Source of the DNA: RHKX01 sp963823565
GTDB taxonomy: Bacteria > Actinomycetota > Thermoleophilia > Solirubrobacterales > 70-9
DNA length: 64,000 bases
Assembly: GCA_963823565.1 (NCBI GenBank)
Contig: CAWGLR010000003.1
Location: 992,001 to 1,056,000, forward strand
Direction: 5' to 3'
Under the pieces are notes generated by a model. The model was not told the origin of the DNA and did not search any database. It was given only the letters and a program-made list of their open reading frames with translations. Shown here piece by piece: positions 1 through 8,656 of this stretch. Position 1 is the stretch's first letter, and each line of letters starts with the position of its first letter. The translations under genes and the position numbers were made by a program.

Positions 1-1115
1 ATCCTGGCGAAGCGGTAGACGCCCTTCGCCTCGGGAGCGGGAACGCGGACGCAGCCGTGGGAGGCGGGATACGGCGGCACGTCGGGGTACTCGTGGAACG
101 CGATGCCGTTGTTGAAGTATGACGCGTACGGAAGCCATGTCTGGAAGGGCACCGACCAGGACTCGAGCTCCTTGCGGAAGACCTCGAACCGGCCGGCGGG
201 GGTCTCGTTGCCGGGACCGCCGCTCGAGACGTGGATCGCCCGCACTGTCCGGTCGTCGCGGATCAGCAGGGCGACGCCCTTCTCGCGATAGACCTCGATG
301 CGCCGGGAGGGGCCGTCGGCGTGGGGGCGCGGCGGGCTCGCCTTCTTCAGCGCCGCCGACGTCTGCGGCCCGACGATCCCGTCGCGCTCGAGGCCGCGCC
401 AGGACTGGAACGCGATGACCGCCTGCTGGGTCCGGTAGCCGTCGACCCCATCGATCGCCGCCTTCGGCAGATAGCGCAGCTCGGCCAGCCGCTCCTGGAG
501 TCTCCGCACGCTTCCGCTCCGTCGTCCTCGCGGCCGATCGACGCGCTGCGGGCCGCGCTCGGGGGGTTGCTCGAAGTCGGCGGGTTCGAAAGCGCGCTCG
601 ACCGGTTTCCCGCCGGCGACCACCCTCGCCTGCTCCACCTGCGGGAACTGGGTCACGGTGAAGGTCATCTGGCTGAGGCGGGCGTCGAGCTCCGACTCCT
701 CCGCCCTCGACCGGGCCGCGGGGTCGTCCGGCACCCCGTGGAGGAACTCCCCGCTCAGCTCGACGACGGCCGTCTCGTCGTCGACCTCCACGTCCTTCAC
801 CTTCGTGTCGGCGGGAATCTGACTGGTCGTCTCGACCTCGGTCGCTGCCTCGCGGGACGTCGGGCCGGCGACGAGCTCTTCGGCGGCGGCCTTCACGCGT
901 CGGTCCGGCGGTCCGGCGGGGACCGTGCGCTCCACCCTCCGGAGCTGCTCGCCGGCGGTGAAGTAGACGTCGGCGGTCTCCTTCTTGACGACGTCGGCGG
1001 AGCTCGTGTCCAGCTCGAACGTGTCAGCTGAGGAGCGATCGGTGGACGTCTCGCCGTCGCCTCCACAGCCCCCGAGCAGCGCGATTGCCGATACCAGCGC
1101 GGCGAGTCGCTTCAT
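1..1115 (-). CDS. GerMN / peptidoglycan-binding / L,D-transpeptidase lipoprotein (3' end cut by window)
   Basis: Reads leftward from an ATG at 1115 and runs off the left edge, so the last residues are missing; 371 residues are visible. Residues 1-17 are a lipoprotein signal ending LLGGC. Residues about 45-180 match a GerMN-type domain (YFTAGEQLRRVER, then an IPADTKVKDVEV strand). Residues 203-260 are a peptidoglycan-binding helical repeat. From about 272 a YkuD L,D-transpeptidase domain follows, with the catalytic signature SHGCVRVP at 352-359 (nucleophile Cys355). The family cross-links peptidoglycan through 3-3 bonds outside the membrane. The GerMN domain on the same chain is an uncommon arrangement. 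No operon partner is visible. The domain reading is direct; the cross-linking role is family knowledge. Confidence 0.85.
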   Translation of the reverse strand, partial: MKRLAALVSAIALLGGCGGDGETSTDRSSADTFELDTSSADVVKKETADVYFTAGEQLRRVERTVPAGPPDRRVKAAAEELVAGPTSREAATEVETTSQIPADTKVKDVEVDDETAVVELSGEFLHGVPDDPAARSRAEESELDARLSQMTFTVTQFPQVEQARVVAGGKPVERAFEPADFEQPPERGPQRVDRPRGRRSGSVRRLQERLAELRYLPKAAIDGVDGYRTQQAVIAFQSWRGLERDGIVGPQTSAALKKASPPRPHADGPSRRIEVYREKGVALLIRDDRTVRAIHVSSGGPGNETPAGRFEVFRKELESWSVPFQTWLPYASYFNNGIAFHEYPDVPPYPASHGCVRVPAPEAKGVYRFAR

Positions 1116-1307
1116 CGCGTGCACCCTATTGACGCTCCGGATAGGTTTGCGCCCGTGGAAGGCGGCTTCATCTCTCGCGGCTTCGGCGGCGCCGCCGCGA
1201 GCCCGAGGCCGTCGCTTCCCGCCTGCCGCCCGGCCAGTACCTCGAGCGCGGCTTCCCGGTCCTGACGGCGCGGCGCACCGTTGGGGGCCCAATGGTGTTG
1301 AGGGAGC

Positions 1308-2480
1308 GTGCACCGGCTCGTCCCGTTCATCGCCCTGGTCGCGGCGGTCGCGCTCGCGGCGCCGGCGCAAGCGTCTGACGCCCACATCGACCTCTACTAC
1401 GACATCGACTCTCCGGCGGCGAACAACCGACTCGACCTCTACTTGCCGGACGGGACCGATCGGAGCGATGCGCTGCCGTTGATCGTCTACGTCCATGGCG
1501 GCGGCTGGAGCACCGGCGACAAGCGCAACCGGATCGCCGACAAGGTCGCTCTCTTCAACGGAGCCGGCTACGCCTTCGCCAGCGTGAACTACAGGCTCTC
1601 GCCCCGCTACGGCGATCCGGCCCGCCCCGATCCGCGCCGCGTTCGCTTCCCCGCGCATCCGCACGACGTCGGCGAGGCGCTCGGCTGGCTCGACCGCCAT
1701 GTCGCCGACTACGGCGCCGACTCGCGCCGGATGGTCCTCGTCGGCCATTCGGCCGGGGCGCAGATCGTCTCGCTCGTCGCGAGCGATCCTCGGTACGCGC
1801 GCGCATACGGCGTCGAGGGGTGGCAGCTCGCCGCTGCCGTCTCGCTCGACACCGACGCGTTCGACATCGCCGCCGAGGCCGACCCGGCGAGCCCCGAGGC
1901 GAACAATCCCGAGCTCTTCTGGAACGCGTTCGCGACGCCGGCCGAGAACGCCGCCGACTCGGCTTGGGATAGGGGCTCGCCGCTCCGCTGGGCCGATTCC
2001 GGCGATCCCCCGTTCCTGCTCGTCACCAGCCTGATTCCCAATCGGCGGGCGGACAACGAGCGCATGGCGGCGGCCCTCGGCCAGGACCCGGGAGCGATGC
2101 TCGCCCTTCCCTACGACCACGAGCGAATCAATACGGCCCTGGGCGCCTCCGACGACACGGCGGGCGAGACCGAGGCGGTCATGTCGTTCATCCGCCGCGA
2201 ACTGAGCCGCGCGCGGGCGTCGCGGGCGCGCCTTCGCGGACACCCGCCGCGGAGGCTCAGGGCCGGCGACCGGCGAGTGCTGGCGCGATTCCGCTTCGCC
2301 GCGCCGCGCGCGGGGACGTTCGAGTGCCGGCTCGACGGCGCGGACTGGAGGCGCTGCCGCTCGCCGAAGCGCTACCGCGTCGCGGGAGGGCGGCACGTCT
2401 TCCGCGTTCGCGCGCTCACCGAGCGCGGCCGCCCCGGACCGGTCGAGTCCTGGCGGTTCCGGGTCATCCCGCGACACTGA
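1308..2480 (+). CDS. Secreted alpha/beta-hydrolase (esterase) with C-terminal beta-sandwich domain
   Basis: GTG start and 390 residues. Residues 1-22 form a signal peptide ending APAQA. The catalytic region shows the oxyanion-hole motif HGGGW (63-67) and the nucleophile elbow GHSAGAQ (Ser148), with a candidate catalytic His in PYDHERIN near 268. This is the arrangement of the BD-FAE / hormone-sensitive-lipase type of carboxylesterase. The last 70 residues form a separate module with FECRLDGADW and a second Cys, resembling the small Ig-like domains common on secreted proteins of Thermoleophilia; it may bind the wall or a polymer. The substrate cannot be told from the sequence. It is divergent from the transpeptidase at 1115 with about 190 bases between. 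Confidence 0.85.
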   Translation: MHRLVPFIALVAAVALAAPAQASDAHIDLYYDIDSPAANNRLDLYLPDGTDRSDALPLIVYVHGGGWSTGDKRNRIADKVALFNGAGYAFASVNYRLSPRYGDPARPDPRRVRFPAHPHDVGEALGWLDRHVADYGADSRRMVLVGHSAGAQIVSLVASDPRYARAYGVEGWQLAAAVSLDTDAFDIAAEADPASPEANNPELFWNAFATPAENAADSAWDRGSPLRWADSGDPPFLLVTSLIPNRRADNERMAAALGQDPGAMLALPYDHERINTALGASDDTAGETEAVMSFIRRELSRARASRARLRGHPPRRLRAGDRRVLARFRFAAPRAGTFECRLDGADWRRCRSPKRYRVAGGRHVFRVRALTERGRPGPVESWRFRVIPRH

Positions 2481-2559
2481 TCGCGGCGATCCGTAGTTGC
2501 CCGGATGGCGCCGCCGCCGGCCGCGGGCGACGCTGAAGGCCGCGATGCGACCGGCGACC

Positions 2560-2825
2560 GGGTCAGAGGCTCAGCGCGCCACCCAGCCCTACGAGGACGG
2601 CGCCGGGACGAGCGCGGCCTTCGCCGCCCACGTCAACCGCGGCAAGGTCCGGGCGCTCGGGCGATCGGTGTCGACATCGTCGTCGGCGAGCGTGAGGGCG
2701 CCCGCTTCCAGGACGCGTTCTCGGGTCGCTTCGGGGGAGCCGAGATCGGCTGCAATCGGCTACGGATGCTCGACCGGTTGCGGCGGCTGCTCGGCCCGCC
2801 GTACCCGGGGCGGATCGAACGCTGA
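2560..2825 (+). pseudogene. Possible N-terminal remnant of a class-III aminotransferase
   Basis: Two overlapping frames together read AFAAHVNRGKVRALG followed, after a shift near 2665, by GIDVVVGEREGARFQDAFSG. This resembles the start of PLP-dependent class-III aminotransferases, where the next stretch would enter the cofactor domain. Here the sequence diverges at once (RFGGAEIGCNRLRM) and stops at 2825. No PLP-lysine region exists. I read it as a decayed fragment lying between the esterase and the small helical protein. The match is from memory of family patterns only and is weak. Confidence 0.3.
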
Positions 2826-2847
2826 CGGGCTCGGCCGCCGAGGCGTC

Positions 2848-3231
2848 CTAGACCTGGGCCTTGCGGTCCCGGATCTCCTTCGAGAGCTCCGCCAGCGCCT
2901 CGGGACTGCGCTGCGCGCGGATGGCCCAGCGGCCGAGCTCGCAGAGAGCCTCGTCGGCGACGCCCCCGAACTGCTGGCGCCAATCCTTGATCTGGTCGTG
3001 GCTGCGGTCGCTCAGGTCCTCGCGGGCCTCCTTGATGCGATCGCGCGCCGACTCGATGCTGGCGCTTACTTCCTCACCGGCCTTGTCGCTGGCCTTCTCG
3101 AGGTCGTCGAGCGCATCCTGCAGGTAGTCGCGCGGGGCCTTTTCGCTCGCCTTTCTGGAGCGTGGCGCCGCCTTCTTGACGGGCGCGTTCTTGCGTGCAG
3201 GCGGCTTGGGCTTCGTCGTGGTCGCTGGCAT
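2848..3231 (-). CDS. Small Lys/Ala-rich helical protein of unknown function
   Basis: 127 residues from an ATG preceded by a strong AGGAGG. The first 35 residues are basic and rich in Lys, Pro and Ala (PATTTKPKPPARKNAPVKK), like disordered tails that contact nucleic acid. The rest is predicted helical and charged (YLQDALDDLEKASDKAGEE) with heptad-like spacing that could form a coiled coil. No catalytic motif or membrane segment is seen. It could be a histone-like or stress-related protein, but nothing proves that. It stands alone between a remnant and the PhoD-type phosphatase. Confidence 0.6.
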   Translation of the reverse strand: MPATTTKPKPPARKNAPVKKAAPRSRKASEKAPRDYLQDALDDLEKASDKAGEEVSASIESARDRIKEAREDLSDRSHDQIKDWRQQFGGVADEALCELGRWAIRAQRSPEALAELSKEIRDRKAQV

Positions 3232-3367
3232 GTTGCCTCCTCGGGCAGGTGAATCAGGTCGTCACCCAGTCTCCGGCGGGCGCCGACGGGATGCATCGGT
3301 AGTCGTCCCTCATCTGTCGCGCGGGTAGAACCGGGGTCGCCGCCTCCGGGGCCTCGCCGGGTGACGG

Positions 3368-5041
3368 CTACTCGGCCGGGATGACCACGCGCGCGCACGG
3401 CGGCGCGCTCGTGTCCGTCGCGTCGCCGGTGTCGCGAACCGGCTGATCGTCGGCGTCGAGCAGGTCGATCGTGAGCTGCTTCTTCGTCACCTTCGCCTCG
3501 GCGTAGCTGTACTGGTTGGTCGCGGCGCACTGCATGCCGACGCCGGCGGGCGGTGGCGGCTTGAAGAACAGGGTCTGGACCAGCGGCCCGGCGCCCGGGT
3601 TGCCGACGGCGCCGCCGATCTCGCCCGAGTAGGTCTCGGTCGCGATCGGGCCCGTGGTGACGTCGAGGATCCCCGAGTCCTGTACGCCTGCGCCCCCGAG
3701 CGTGTTGAAACGGGCGTCGTTGACCAGGTTCGCGTGCACGTCGGTGGTCATGAAGACCGCGTTGTCGACCTTCGAGCGAAGGAAGCGGAGCAGCTCCTGG
3801 CGCTCGGCCTCGTAGCCCTCCCAGCGGTCGTACGGCAGCGCGTAGAACTGCTGGATCGGGACCTCGTTGAAGATCACCTTGAACGTGGCGTCCGACTGCG
3901 CGACCGCGCGCTTGAACTTCTTCATCTGCGCGTCGCCGAGCATCGTCCGGCTCGGGTCGTCGATCTTCGCGACGCACCCGGGCGGCGCCGGGTTGTTGAG
4001 CGGCGGCGCGATGATCGAGAACGTGTTGCGGGTGCTCTGCGGCGCTGTCGGCGCGAGGTCCGGGTTGCCGGAGCCGGCCGGGTTGTCGCACGCCCCGCCG
4101 TAGTCGGCGCTGGCGCTGCGGAACGAGCGCTCGTCGAGGAAGAAGATCTCGAGGTTCTTGCCCCAGCGCTCGGAGCGGTAGATGCCGGTCTTCTTCGAGT
4201 ACTTGGTCGGGTTGTAGTCCTGGAAGGCGCGAACGCCGTTCTTGTAGAGCTTCTTGCCGCTGATCTCTGTGTTGCCCTGGAACACGCCGTCGTTGCTGTA
4301 GGGGAACGTGCTCTCCTTCTGGGAGAAGTCGTTGATGAACTCGTGGTCGTCCCAGTGGGCGTAGTAGGCGGCGGAGCCGCGCGCCTTCGACCACGGCTTC
4401 ATCGCCAGGTTCGTCTTGTAGGCGGCCCACTTCTCCTTGACCGAGACGGCGATGTCGTCGAGGCCGTAGCCCGGCACCTCGGTGTCGGAGTAGATCGTGT
4501 CGCCCATCAGCACGTTGAAGTCGTTGTTCTGCGCGCGGATCCGGTTCCAGACCCCGAAGTCGTTCCAGTACGGCTGCGGCTCGCCGGGGACGTGACGCGC
4601 GTCCTGGTCGCCGGAGAGGGCGAAGCGGATCGCCTTGTTCTGACCCGGCTTCGGCGCGGTCATGAAGTGGCCGATCGGGCTCTTCGAGCCCTTCTGGCAG
4701 AACCGGTACTGGTAGTCGGCGCCCGGCTTCAGGCCGCCCACCTCCAGCTGCACGGTGAGGTCGTTCTTCTTGCTCGCGTTGAGGACGAAGCCGTCCTTCT
4801 TCGCCCCGCTGCCGAGGTCGCAGCCGCCGAGTCCGCGCTTGCCCGCCTTCGCCAGCGCGACGCCCGTCTTGCCGGCCTTGCCGGCGCGCGTCCAGAGGAT
4901 CGCCGACTTGGAGCCCACCTCGGTCGCGGCGACTCCGTACTTGAAGCCCTTGCCCTTCGCCGACGCTGCGGGAGCGAGGGCGAGGGAGGCGGCGAGCAGG
5001 ACGACGAGGGCAGGTGCGATGCGCTTCAGCTGGACGAGCAT
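3368..5041 (-). CDS. Secreted PhoD-family alkaline phosphatase
   Basis: 557 residues from the ATG at 5041. A longer open frame upstream is not needed, because residues 1-28 already form a clean Sec signal (MLVQLKRIAPALVVLLAAS...APAASA). An N-terminal beta-sandwich (about 30-135) is followed by the metallophosphoesterase domain with FALSGDQDA, LMGDTIYSD, HWDDHEFIND, FFLDERSFR and MTTDVHANLV, which supply the metal ligands expected in PhoD proteins. The family hydrolyses phosphomono- and diesters outside the cell, usually in phosphate scavenging. No Pho box was recognised upstream. The gene is monocistronic; flanking DNA on both sides holds gene remnants. Confidence 0.9.
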   Translation of the reverse strand: MLVQLKRIAPALVVLLAASLALAPAASAKGKGFKYGVAATEVGSKSAILWTRAGKAGKTGVALAKAGKRGLGGCDLGSGAKKDGFVLNASKKNDLTVQLEVGGLKPGADYQYRFCQKGSKSPIGHFMTAPKPGQNKAIRFALSGDQDARHVPGEPQPYWNDFGVWNRIRAQNNDFNVLMGDTIYSDTEVPGYGLDDIAVSVKEKWAAYKTNLAMKPWSKARGSAAYYAHWDDHEFINDFSQKESTFPYSNDGVFQGNTEISGKKLYKNGVRAFQDYNPTKYSKKTGIYRSERWGKNLEIFFLDERSFRSASADYGGACDNPAGSGNPDLAPTAPQSTRNTFSIIAPPLNNPAPPGCVAKIDDPSRTMLGDAQMKKFKRAVAQSDATFKVIFNEVPIQQFYALPYDRWEGYEAERQELLRFLRSKVDNAVFMTTDVHANLVNDARFNTLGGAGVQDSGILDVTTGPIATETYSGEIGGAVGNPGAGPLVQTLFFKPPPPAGVGMQCAATNQYSYAEAKVTKKQLTIDLLDADDQPVRDTGDATDTSAPPCARVVIPAE

Positions 5042-5110
5042 GAGTCGATCAAACCACCGGGACGGGTGCCTGGCAAGGGGGAGCTGTCGTCGCCGCTGCG
5101 GCCATCCCGC

Positions 5111-5137
5111 TAGAGACCTCGCCGCGGGAGCCGATAA
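5111..5137 (+). promoter_or_regulatory. Candidate FliA/WhiG-type promoter
   Basis: TAGA at 5111-5114, a 15-base spacer, then a perfect GCCGATAA at 5130-5137. The established FliA/WhiG consensus is TAAA-N15/16-GCCGATAA, so only one of the twelve consensus bases differs. It points toward the amidase remnant that begins about 15 bases downstream. Confidence 0.4.
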
Positions 5138-5150
5138 TGGGCGGCGAGGA

Positions 5151-5375
5151 ACCTTTCGCCCCGGCGGGATCAACGCGGTGATCCAGGTCAACCCCGACGC
5201 GCTCGAGATCGCCGCGTCCCTCGACGCGGCCAAGGCCGCGGGGGAGGCGCCCGGGCCGCTGTTCTGCGTCCCGGTCCTGATCAAGGACAACTTCCAGACG
5301 GCCGACCTGCTGGTGACGACGGCCGGCTCGCTGACGATGCTCGGCTACCGAGCGCCGGTCGACTCCAGCGGCTAG
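5151..5375 (+). pseudogene. N-terminal remnant of an amidase-signature (GatA-like) enzyme
   Basis: From 5163 the frame reads GGINAVIQVNPDALEIAASL, then GPLFCVPVLIKDNFQTADLL and TTAGSLTMLG before stopping at 5375. This is the segment of amidase-signature enzymes that carries the first catalytic lysine (VLIKDN) and the start of the TTAGS region. The Ser-cis-Ser-Lys core further on is absent, so the product cannot be active. The end overlaps by three bases the stop of the leftward gene at 5372, which shows the truncation is a sharp junction. Remnant status is inferred from length (about 75 of roughly 480 residues). Confidence 0.65.
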
Positions 5376-5698
5376 TCCGGCCTACCGCGGCGCGAGTCGC
5401 CGTAGTCGCGGTCGCGCTGGTCCTCGGTGCCGAGCTCGCCGGGGGCGTACCCCGCCCCGGTGAGCATCCGCCGCACGTCGACCAGGGTCTGGGTCTCGAC
5501 GTCCTTCTCGCTGAAGTCCGGGAAGACCTCGGTCTCGGGGCCGACGGTCACCTTCAGCTTGCCGTTGTGGCGGCGCTCGACCGTCCCGACGGCCTCGAGC
5601 AGGGAGAGGACCTCGCGCCACTCGACGTTGGGCCCGCCCTGGTGGTCGAAGACCTTGGCGATCGTGTCGCGCTGGCGGCCGGAGAGATGCTCAGCCAC
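5372..5698 (-). CDS. Conserved hypothetical protein (108 aa)
   Basis: A GTG start at 5698 lies three bases after the stop of the lipoprotein gene at 5701, so the two are probably co-transcribed. The protein begins VAEHLSGRQRDTIAKVFDHQ and contains WREVLSLLEAVG and KLKVTVGPETEVF, a pattern I associate with an uncharacterised actinobacterial family about 100 residues long. No membrane segment or signal is present. The C-terminal tail is acidic/basic and low in complexity. The function is unknown. Confidence 0.65.
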   Translation of the reverse strand: MAEHLSGRQRDTIAKVFDHQGGPNVEWREVLSLLEAVGTVERRHNGKLKVTVGPETEVFPDFSEKDVETQTLVDVRRMLTGAGYAPGELGTEDQRDRDYGDSRRGRPD

Positions 5699-5700
5699 TG

Positions 5701-6072
5701 CTACGCCGTGCCCTTGCCGGCGAGGTTCTCCTGGCAGCTCGGCCCGATGATCTCCGACAGCGGGGTGTCGGGCGAGGCCATCGCGGCGTCGATCGCGAAG
5801 GCCTCGTAGAACGTGTCGCCCTTCAGCGAGATCCCCTCGCACTCCTCGGGATGCTCGGCGACGAGCTGCTTGATCGCCGTGACCTCGTCCGGCAGCGACG
5901 CCTCCATGAACTCGCCCGCGGTCATCTCGCCGGCGGCCGCGGACGCGGAGGTCGAGGTCGTCGCGTCCGTCGAGTCGGTGGCCGTCGAGTCGCCGCCATC
6001 GTCGCCACCGCAGGCGGCGAGCGTGAGCGTGGCGCCGGTGGCGGCGCGCGCTGGCAGGGATCGGGTCCTCAA
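5701..6072 (-). CDS. Small lipoprotein of unknown function
   Basis: 123 residues from a TTG start at 6072 with AAGGAG seven bases upstream. Residues 1-21 end in the lipobox LTLAAC, followed by an Asp/Gly/Ser/Thr-rich linker. The folded part (about 48-123) contains two cysteines (ECEGISL and GPSCQENL) that could form a disulfide, and helices such as EVTAIKQLVAEHPEE. Probably anchored on the outer face of the membrane. It pairs with the hypothetical protein at 5698 and is divergent from cydA. Confidence 0.65.
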   Translation of the reverse strand: MRTRSLPARAATGATLTLAACGGDDGGDSTATDSTDATTSTSASAAAGEMTAGEFMEASLPDEVTAIKQLVAEHPEECEGISLKGDTFYEAFAIDAAMASPDTPLSEIIGPSCQENLAGKGTA

Positions 6073-6179
6073 GGGCGGTCTCCTTCGTCGGGTGCCGCCG
6101 CCCTTTCTATCGCAGAGGGCATGCGTCCAGCACGTGGCGGCTACTGGTTTTCGTTCGGCACGGCGTCTGATAGACCACC

Positions 6180-7616
6180 GTGACCGTGGATCTCTCCTGG
6201 CTGGCGGACATAAGCGGCGTCGTCGCGCAGTCGCCGTTCCCCGGGGTCGACCAGGACTACCTGCTCGAGGCTCGCCAGATGCAGGCGCTGTCGCTCGCGG
6301 TGCACATCCCGCTCGTCTGCTTCGGCATCGCGTTCCCGGCGATGGTCCTGTTCATGGAGGGGCTGCACATGCGCACCGGCGACCCCGTCTACAAGGCGAT
6401 CGCCAAGCGCTGGTCGAAGGTGATGCTGATCCTCTTCGCAGTCGGCGTCGTCACCGGGACGATCCTCTCGTTCGAGCTCGGGCTCCTGTGGCCTCGGTTC
6501 ATGGAGAACTTCGGCGAGGTGTTCGGCGTCGCGTTCGGGCTCGAGGGCGTCGCCTTCTTCACCGAGGCGATCTTCATCGCCATCTACGTCTACGGCTGGG
6601 ACAAGCTGTCCCCGAAGTGGCACCTGCTCGCGGGGATCCCGATCGTGATCGCGGGAATCATGGGCGCGCTGATGGTGATCGGCGTCAACGGCTGGATGAA
6701 CGATCCGGGCGGGTTCGAGATATCGCCCGACGGCGCGATAACCGACGTCAACCCCTTCGCCGCGTTCATCAACTCGAACGTCTGGCACGAGTTCATCCAC
6801 ATGTACATGGCCGGGATCATGGTCGCCGGCTTCCTCGTCGCCGGCGTCTACGCGTTCGCTCGCCTGCGCGGCAAGAACGACCGCTACCACCGTGCGGCGA
6901 TGATCGTCCCGCTCGCGTTCGCCTGCCTGGCGGCGCCTGCGCAGCTGATCGTCGGCGACTGGGCCGGCCGGACCGTCGCCGAGTCACAGCCGACCAAGCT
7001 CGCCGCGATGGAGGGCCTGGCCGATACCACCGAGGGAGCGTCGCTGAGCGTCGGCGGCATCTACATCGACGGCAAGACTTACGGCGCGATCTCGATCCCC
7101 AACGGCCTCTCGCTGCTCGCCGACCACGATCCCAACGCGACGGTCGAGGGCCTCAACGAGACCCCCAAGGCGGATCAGCCGCCCGTCGCCTGGGTTCGCA
7201 ACAGCTTCCAGGTGATGGTCGGGATCGGCACCCTGCTCGCCCTGCTCGCGGTCGTCTTCCTCCTCACCTGGCTGCGCAAGCGGCGCGAGCCGGACTCGAA
7301 GTGGTTCCTGCGCGCGGTCGTGATCGCCGGCCCGGCGGCGCTGGTCGCGCTGATCGCCGGCTGGATCGTCACCGAGGTCGGACGCCAGCCGTGGATCGTC
7401 TACGAGGTGATGAAGACCAAGGAAGCCGTCACCGGCGCCGAGGGCATCGTCGTCGGCTACGGCGCCCTCGCCGCGATCTACCTCGGCGTCGCCACGCTCG
7501 TCTTCTTCCTGCTGCGGCGGCTCGCCAAGCATCCGCCCGAGATCGAGGGGATGCCCGGCGGCGGCGGGACCGACCCCGCCCGCACCGGCCCGCTCAAGCC
7601 GGAGGGGAGCGCCTGA
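6180..7616 (+). CDS. cydA: Cytochrome bd oxidase subunit I
   Basis: 478 residues from a GTG. Multi-pass membrane protein; the first helix holds LSLAVHIPL, whose His42 corresponds to a haem ligand of CydA. Other family marks are the EGVAFFTEA helix, the VNGWMNDPGGF turn and GWIVTEVGRQPW before the last helices. The periplasmic Q-loop region (about 260-330) is of the short type. The enzyme oxidises quinol and reduces oxygen to water without pumping protons, with high oxygen affinity. The stop overlaps the cydB start (ATGA). No cydDC genes are in the window. No clear Rex or other redox operator was recognised in the 107 bases upstream. Confidence 0.95.
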   Translation: MTVDLSWLADISGVVAQSPFPGVDQDYLLEARQMQALSLAVHIPLVCFGIAFPAMVLFMEGLHMRTGDPVYKAIAKRWSKVMLILFAVGVVTGTILSFELGLLWPRFMENFGEVFGVAFGLEGVAFFTEAIFIAIYVYGWDKLSPKWHLLAGIPIVIAGIMGALMVIGVNGWMNDPGGFEISPDGAITDVNPFAAFINSNVWHEFIHMYMAGIMVAGFLVAGVYAFARLRGKNDRYHRAAMIVPLAFACLAAPAQLIVGDWAGRTVAESQPTKLAAMEGLADTTEGASLSVGGIYIDGKTYGAISIPNGLSLLADHDPNATVEGLNETPKADQPPVAWVRNSFQVMVGIGTLLALLAVVFLLTWLRKRREPDSKWFLRAVVIAGPAALVALIAGWIVTEVGRQPWIVYEVMKTKEAVTGAEGIVVGYGALAAIYLGVATLVFFLLRRLAKHPPEIEGMPGGGGTDPARTGPLKPEGSA

Positions 7617-8656
7617 TGCTCGCCGACCTCTCGCTCGTCGTGCTGATGCTCGGCGTCACGGCCTACGCGATCCTCGGCGGCGCCGACTTCGGCGCCGGCT
7701 TCTGGGACCTGACCGCCGGCGGCGCCAAGCGCGGCGACCGCGTGCGGGGCATGATCAAGCGCTCGATGGGGCCGGTCTGGGAGGCCAACCACGTCTGGCT
7801 GATCTTCATCCTCGTGATCTTCTGGACCGCCTTCCCGGTCGCCTTCGGGCCGGTCATGGAGACCCTCTACGTGCCGTTGTTCTTCGCCGGCATCGGCATC
7901 GTCCTGCGCGGCGCCGCGTTCGCGATCCGCGGCGAGGCGGCGACGATCAGCGAGGCGCGCGCCCTCGGCGCCACCTTCGCCCTCTCCTCCGTCCTCATTC
8001 CGTTCTTCTTCGGCGCCGTGATCGGCGCGATCGCCACCGGCCAGGTCCCGGCCGACGGCAACGGCGACTCCTGGTCGAGCTGGACCGGCGTCGTCCCGAT
8101 CTACGTCGGCGTCCTCTCGGTCGTGGTCGGCGCCTACATCGCCGCCGTGTTCCTCGCCGCCGACTCGGTCCGCGCGGGCCTGGCCGACCTCGTCCAGGCC
8201 TTCAAGAAGCGCGCGATCGGCGCCGCGGCGGCGGCCGGAGTCCTCGCGATCGCCGGCCTCTTCATCGTCAAGTCCGAGTCACCCGACCTCTACGACGGCC
8301 TCACCTCGGGCATCGGCCTCGTCATGGTCCTCGGCTCGGCCGCCGCCGGCCTGGTCACCCTCTGGCTCCTCGTCACCGACCGCTTCGCGATCGCCCGCTG
8401 GACCTCGGCGGCCGCGGTCGGCGCGGTCGTCATCGGCTGGGCCGTCGCCCAGCGCCCCGACTTCCTCCCCGGCGAGCTCAGCTTCGAGGACGCCGCCGCC
8501 AATGACACCACCCTCACCGTGCTGCTGATCTGCGTCGGGATCGCGCTCGTCATCCTCGTACCGGCGCTGACGCTGCTCTATCGGCTCGTCCTCACCGGCC
8601 GCCTCGACACCGAGTTCCGCCCGATCACCGCCGGCGACCCCCCGGACGGCCACTGA
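7616..8656 (+). CDS. cydB: Cytochrome bd oxidase subunit II
   Basis: 346 residues; its ATG shares one base with the cydA stop. About eight membrane helices. Family marks are YAILGGADFGAGFWDL at the first helix, GPVWEANHVWLI, and FGPVMETLYVPLFF. CydB pairs with CydA as the pseudosymmetric partner and completes the oxidase. The C-terminus ends in a short polar tail. The stop again overlaps the next start by one base (TGATG), so cydA, cydB and the small protein at 8656 form one translationally coupled unit. Confidence 0.95.
   Translation: MLADLSLVVLMLGVTAYAILGGADFGAGFWDLTAGGAKRGDRVRGMIKRSMGPVWEANHVWLIFILVIFWTAFPVAFGPVMETLYVPLFFAGIGIVLRGAAFAIRGEAATISEARALGATFALSSVLIPFFFGAVIGAIATGQVPADGNGDSWSSWTGVVPIYVGVLSVVVGAYIAAVFLAADSVRAGLADLVQAFKKRAIGAAAAAGVLAIAGLFIVKSESPDLYDGLTSGIGLVMVLGSAAAGLVTLWLLVTDRFAIARWTSAAAVGAVVIGWAVAQRPDFLPGELSFEDAAANDTTLTVLLICVGIALVILVPALTLLYRLVLTGRLDTEFRPITAGDPPDGH

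Noticed and set aside
5042..5290. N-terminal extension of the PhoD phosphatase
   Set aside because: The longer frame adds about 80 residues lacking a pattern before a perfect signal peptide, and it runs through the antisense of the amidase relic.
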